64,000 nucleotides of DNA. It comes from Phycomyces nitens (Eukaryota; Mucoromycota; Mucoromycetes; Mucorales; Phycomycetaceae). The translations under genes and the position numbers were made by a program. The notes below the pieces were generated by a model. That model had not been told where the DNA came from, ran no database searches, and saw only the letters and a list, made by a program, of their open reading frames with translations. Location of the stretch: the NCBI GenBank assembly GCA_022702545.1, contig JAHRBC010000004.1, positions 2,666,001 to 2,730,000 on the forward strand, in the 5' to 3' direction. Of the stretch, positions 62,538 to 64,000 are shown piece by piece; within the stretch, counting starts at the first letter, position 1, and every line of letters begins with the position of its first letter.

Positions 62538-64000
62538 ATGATCGCCCTCTTCTTGCCTTCATGGCGACCAATCCAGGCACGATCAAATTGTATTAAGCAA
62601 TCAGCCGTCCTTCAGAAACTATGCCAGTTCTCTTCCACTCCAGTAGTTGCAACCAAGAGAGCTCAAATGAAGCGTCCCAATATCTCTACTCTCACCAAGC
62701 ATCTTAAACCCGACGGCATGACAGGCAAGGAACGTCGCGACATGCTCAAGAACAACATAAAGGCACATCGACCCAAGAGTGCCAATGCACCCTATGTACC
62801 CGTCAAACGACGTCTCGAGACAATTCGATCAAATATTGATTCCAAACCAAAACCAAAAGAGAATGTTCAGGAACTGACCGAATTCTTGGCCAAACAAACA
62901 TTTGACGATCTCGGTCTATCACCCAATGTCATCTCAGCCGTAAGACTAGGTCATCTCAAAGACGTCGAGGATCCTTTACCTACTGAGATCCAGGCCTTGT
63001 CGATTCCCAAGATGCTTCATTCAAATCATCATGTGCTGTGTGCAGCCGAGACAGGTTCCGGCAAGACACTTGCATATCTCTTACCAACCCTACATATGCT
63101 AAAGGCAGATGAGGATAAAAAAGTGAAGCGAAGACTTGATCACCCTAGAGCCATTGTCCTTGTCCCGACACGCGAGCTGGTCTCCCAGGTCGTCAAGACA
63201 ACCAAATCACTTGGCCACCATGCCAAGCACCGTGCACTCGGCTTGACTTCTCGTACCCCCCGCCACAAACTATTGGAAAGTCTGGCTGATGGGCCTGTGG
63301 ATATCCTGGTGACAATTCCTACTGCTCTCAACACATTCCTCAAAAACCAGACCTTGTCTTTGGCTGACACTCGCTACCTGATCATTGACGAGGCCGATTC
63401 ATTGTTTGATTCTGGATGGGGTGAGGATTGCCAGTCGATTATCAAGGAACTCCAGACAATTGCAGCCAAGCAAAAGGTGCAAGAGAAGATCATTGTTGTC
63501 TCTGCAACCCTTCCGAAATCTGTCCATGGTGTACTTGACACTCTTTTCCCCAAGCTAGTCAAGATCACCACACCGTCTCTCCATCGTGCCCTGCCGAATC
63601 TCAAGCAGTCGTTTGTTGATCTTGCGAGATTCAATGGTAACCGACAAATGGCTCTGTTGGAGGTCTTGAAAAAGAATATAAAAGACGGAAAGACGCTTGT
63701 TTTCTGCAATACCAAAAAAGCTGTCGATATTCTTCATAGTTGGCTAAAGACCAAGAATATCAATGCCCTGGCCCTCTACAAAGACGCACAGATGAGTCGT
63801 GAGGAGACCTTGCGTCTGTTTAGTACTCCGGCAGATACGATCCCAATTGAAGATGTCCGGGAACACAAGAACGAGGAAAAGGGACCTTTGGAAACAGACA
63901 AGAAAGACGTACTGAATACCAATGTGCTGTTGAGTACGGATATTGCTTCGCGCGGAATTGATACTACATTTGTGGACCATGTCATCCTCTATGACTTTCC
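62538..64000 (+). CDS. DEAD-box RNA helicase, mitochondrial type (Mrh4/DDX28-like), 3' end outside the window
   Basis: Open from 62538 to the window end, 487 codons without a stop or intron. The N-terminus (IALFLPSWRPIQARSNC, FSSTPVVATKR) is Arg/Ser-rich without acidic residues, a good mitochondrial presequence. Helicase motifs in order: LPTEIQALSIPKML (Q-motif region), AETGSGKT (motif I, residues 170-177), PTREL (Ia), DEAD (284-287), SAT in VVSATLPK (III), and LLSTDIASRGID (V). Motif VI lies beyond the window. Such helicases assist mitoribosomal large-subunit assembly in yeast (Mrh4) and animals (DDX28). The assignment to that branch is from overall layout and presequence. Confidence 0.93.
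   Translation, partial: MIALFLPSWRPIQARSNCIKQSAVLQKLCQFSSTPVVATKRAQMKRPNISTLTKHLKPDGMTGKERRDMLKNNIKAHRPKSANAPYVPVKRRLETIRSNIDSKPKPKENVQELTEFLAKQTFDDLGLSPNVISAVRLGHLKDVEDPLPTEIQALSIPKMLHSNHHVLCAAETGSGKTLAYLLPTLHMLKADEDKKVKRRLDHPRAIVLVPTRELVSQVVKTTKSLGHHAKHRALGLTSRTPRHKLLESLADGPVDILVTIPTALNTFLKNQTLSLADTRYLIIDEADSLFDSGWGEDCQSIIKELQTIAAKQKVQEKIIVVSATLPKSVHGVLDTLFPKLVKITTPSLHRALPNLKQSFVDLARFNGNRQMALLEVLKKNIKDGKTLVFCNTKKAVDILHSWLKTKNINALALYKDAQMSREETLRLFSTPADTIPIEDVREHKNEEKGPLETDKKDVLNTNVLLSTDIASRGIDTTFVDHVILYDF

Overview
The window looks like nuclear DNA of an early-diverging filamentous fungus, most likely Mucoromycota (Mucorales-like). The signs are AT-rich, gene-poor spacers full of TA and CT microsatellites; many short GT-AG introns of roughly 45-130 nt; a white-collar-1 photoreceptor with a LOV domain plus GATA finger; a Fus3/Kss1/Pmk1 MAP kinase; an AreA GATA factor; and a decayed repeat element whose proteins resemble families I associate with Mucoromycota. 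Species cannot be fixed from the sequence. Exon structures were built by hand from protein-family continuity and reading-frame phase. Every multi-exon model listed closes in frame, but none has transcript support.

Layout. 0-28 kb is gene-dense. A small conserved-looking protein (628-1317, +) faces RPB5 (minus). It is followed on the minus strand by a secreted substrate-binding-protein-like membrane protein, a KCTD-type BTB protein, a WW-MyTH4-RhoGAP, a DEP-DH-PH-CNH Rho1 GEF and the WC-1-like photoreceptor. On the plus strand come the MAP kinase, the AreA-like GATA factor and a protein that may be the Pol I factor Rrn11/TAF1A. A sarcosine/pipecolate-oxidase-like flavoenzyme (minus) and a disordered protein (plus) share a 133 bp divergent promoter.

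28.7-31.4 kb is a 2.75 kb element with terminal inverted repeats of about 335 bp. Inside are two broken genes, one with a PD-(D/E)XK-like signature and one gag-like with a CCHC zinc knuckle. Next come the rRNA dimethylase DIM1 (minus) and a small unknown protein (plus). 33.7-43 kb is almost gene-free and holds a perfect 160 bp foldback plus a diverged third copy. 43-50.3 kb carries an F-box protein, an MFS transporter with a 12-nt microexon, a DUF1279 mitochondrial protein, a doubtful small gene and a protein kinase. 50.3-58 kb is another gene desert. An HSF-type heat-shock factor (57,973-59,662) and the 5' part of a mitochondrial-type DEAD-box helicase (62,538 to the window end) close the window.

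Functional links. From 6.8 to 21 kb, a Rho GAP, a Rho GEF, a blue-light receptor, a filamentation-type MAPK and a nitrogen GATA factor are immediate neighbours, all candidates for growth-polarity and environment sensing. The most unusual molecular feature is a high share of GC-AG introns: five of about 80 modelled introns, in five genes, each forced by reading frame and conserved motifs.
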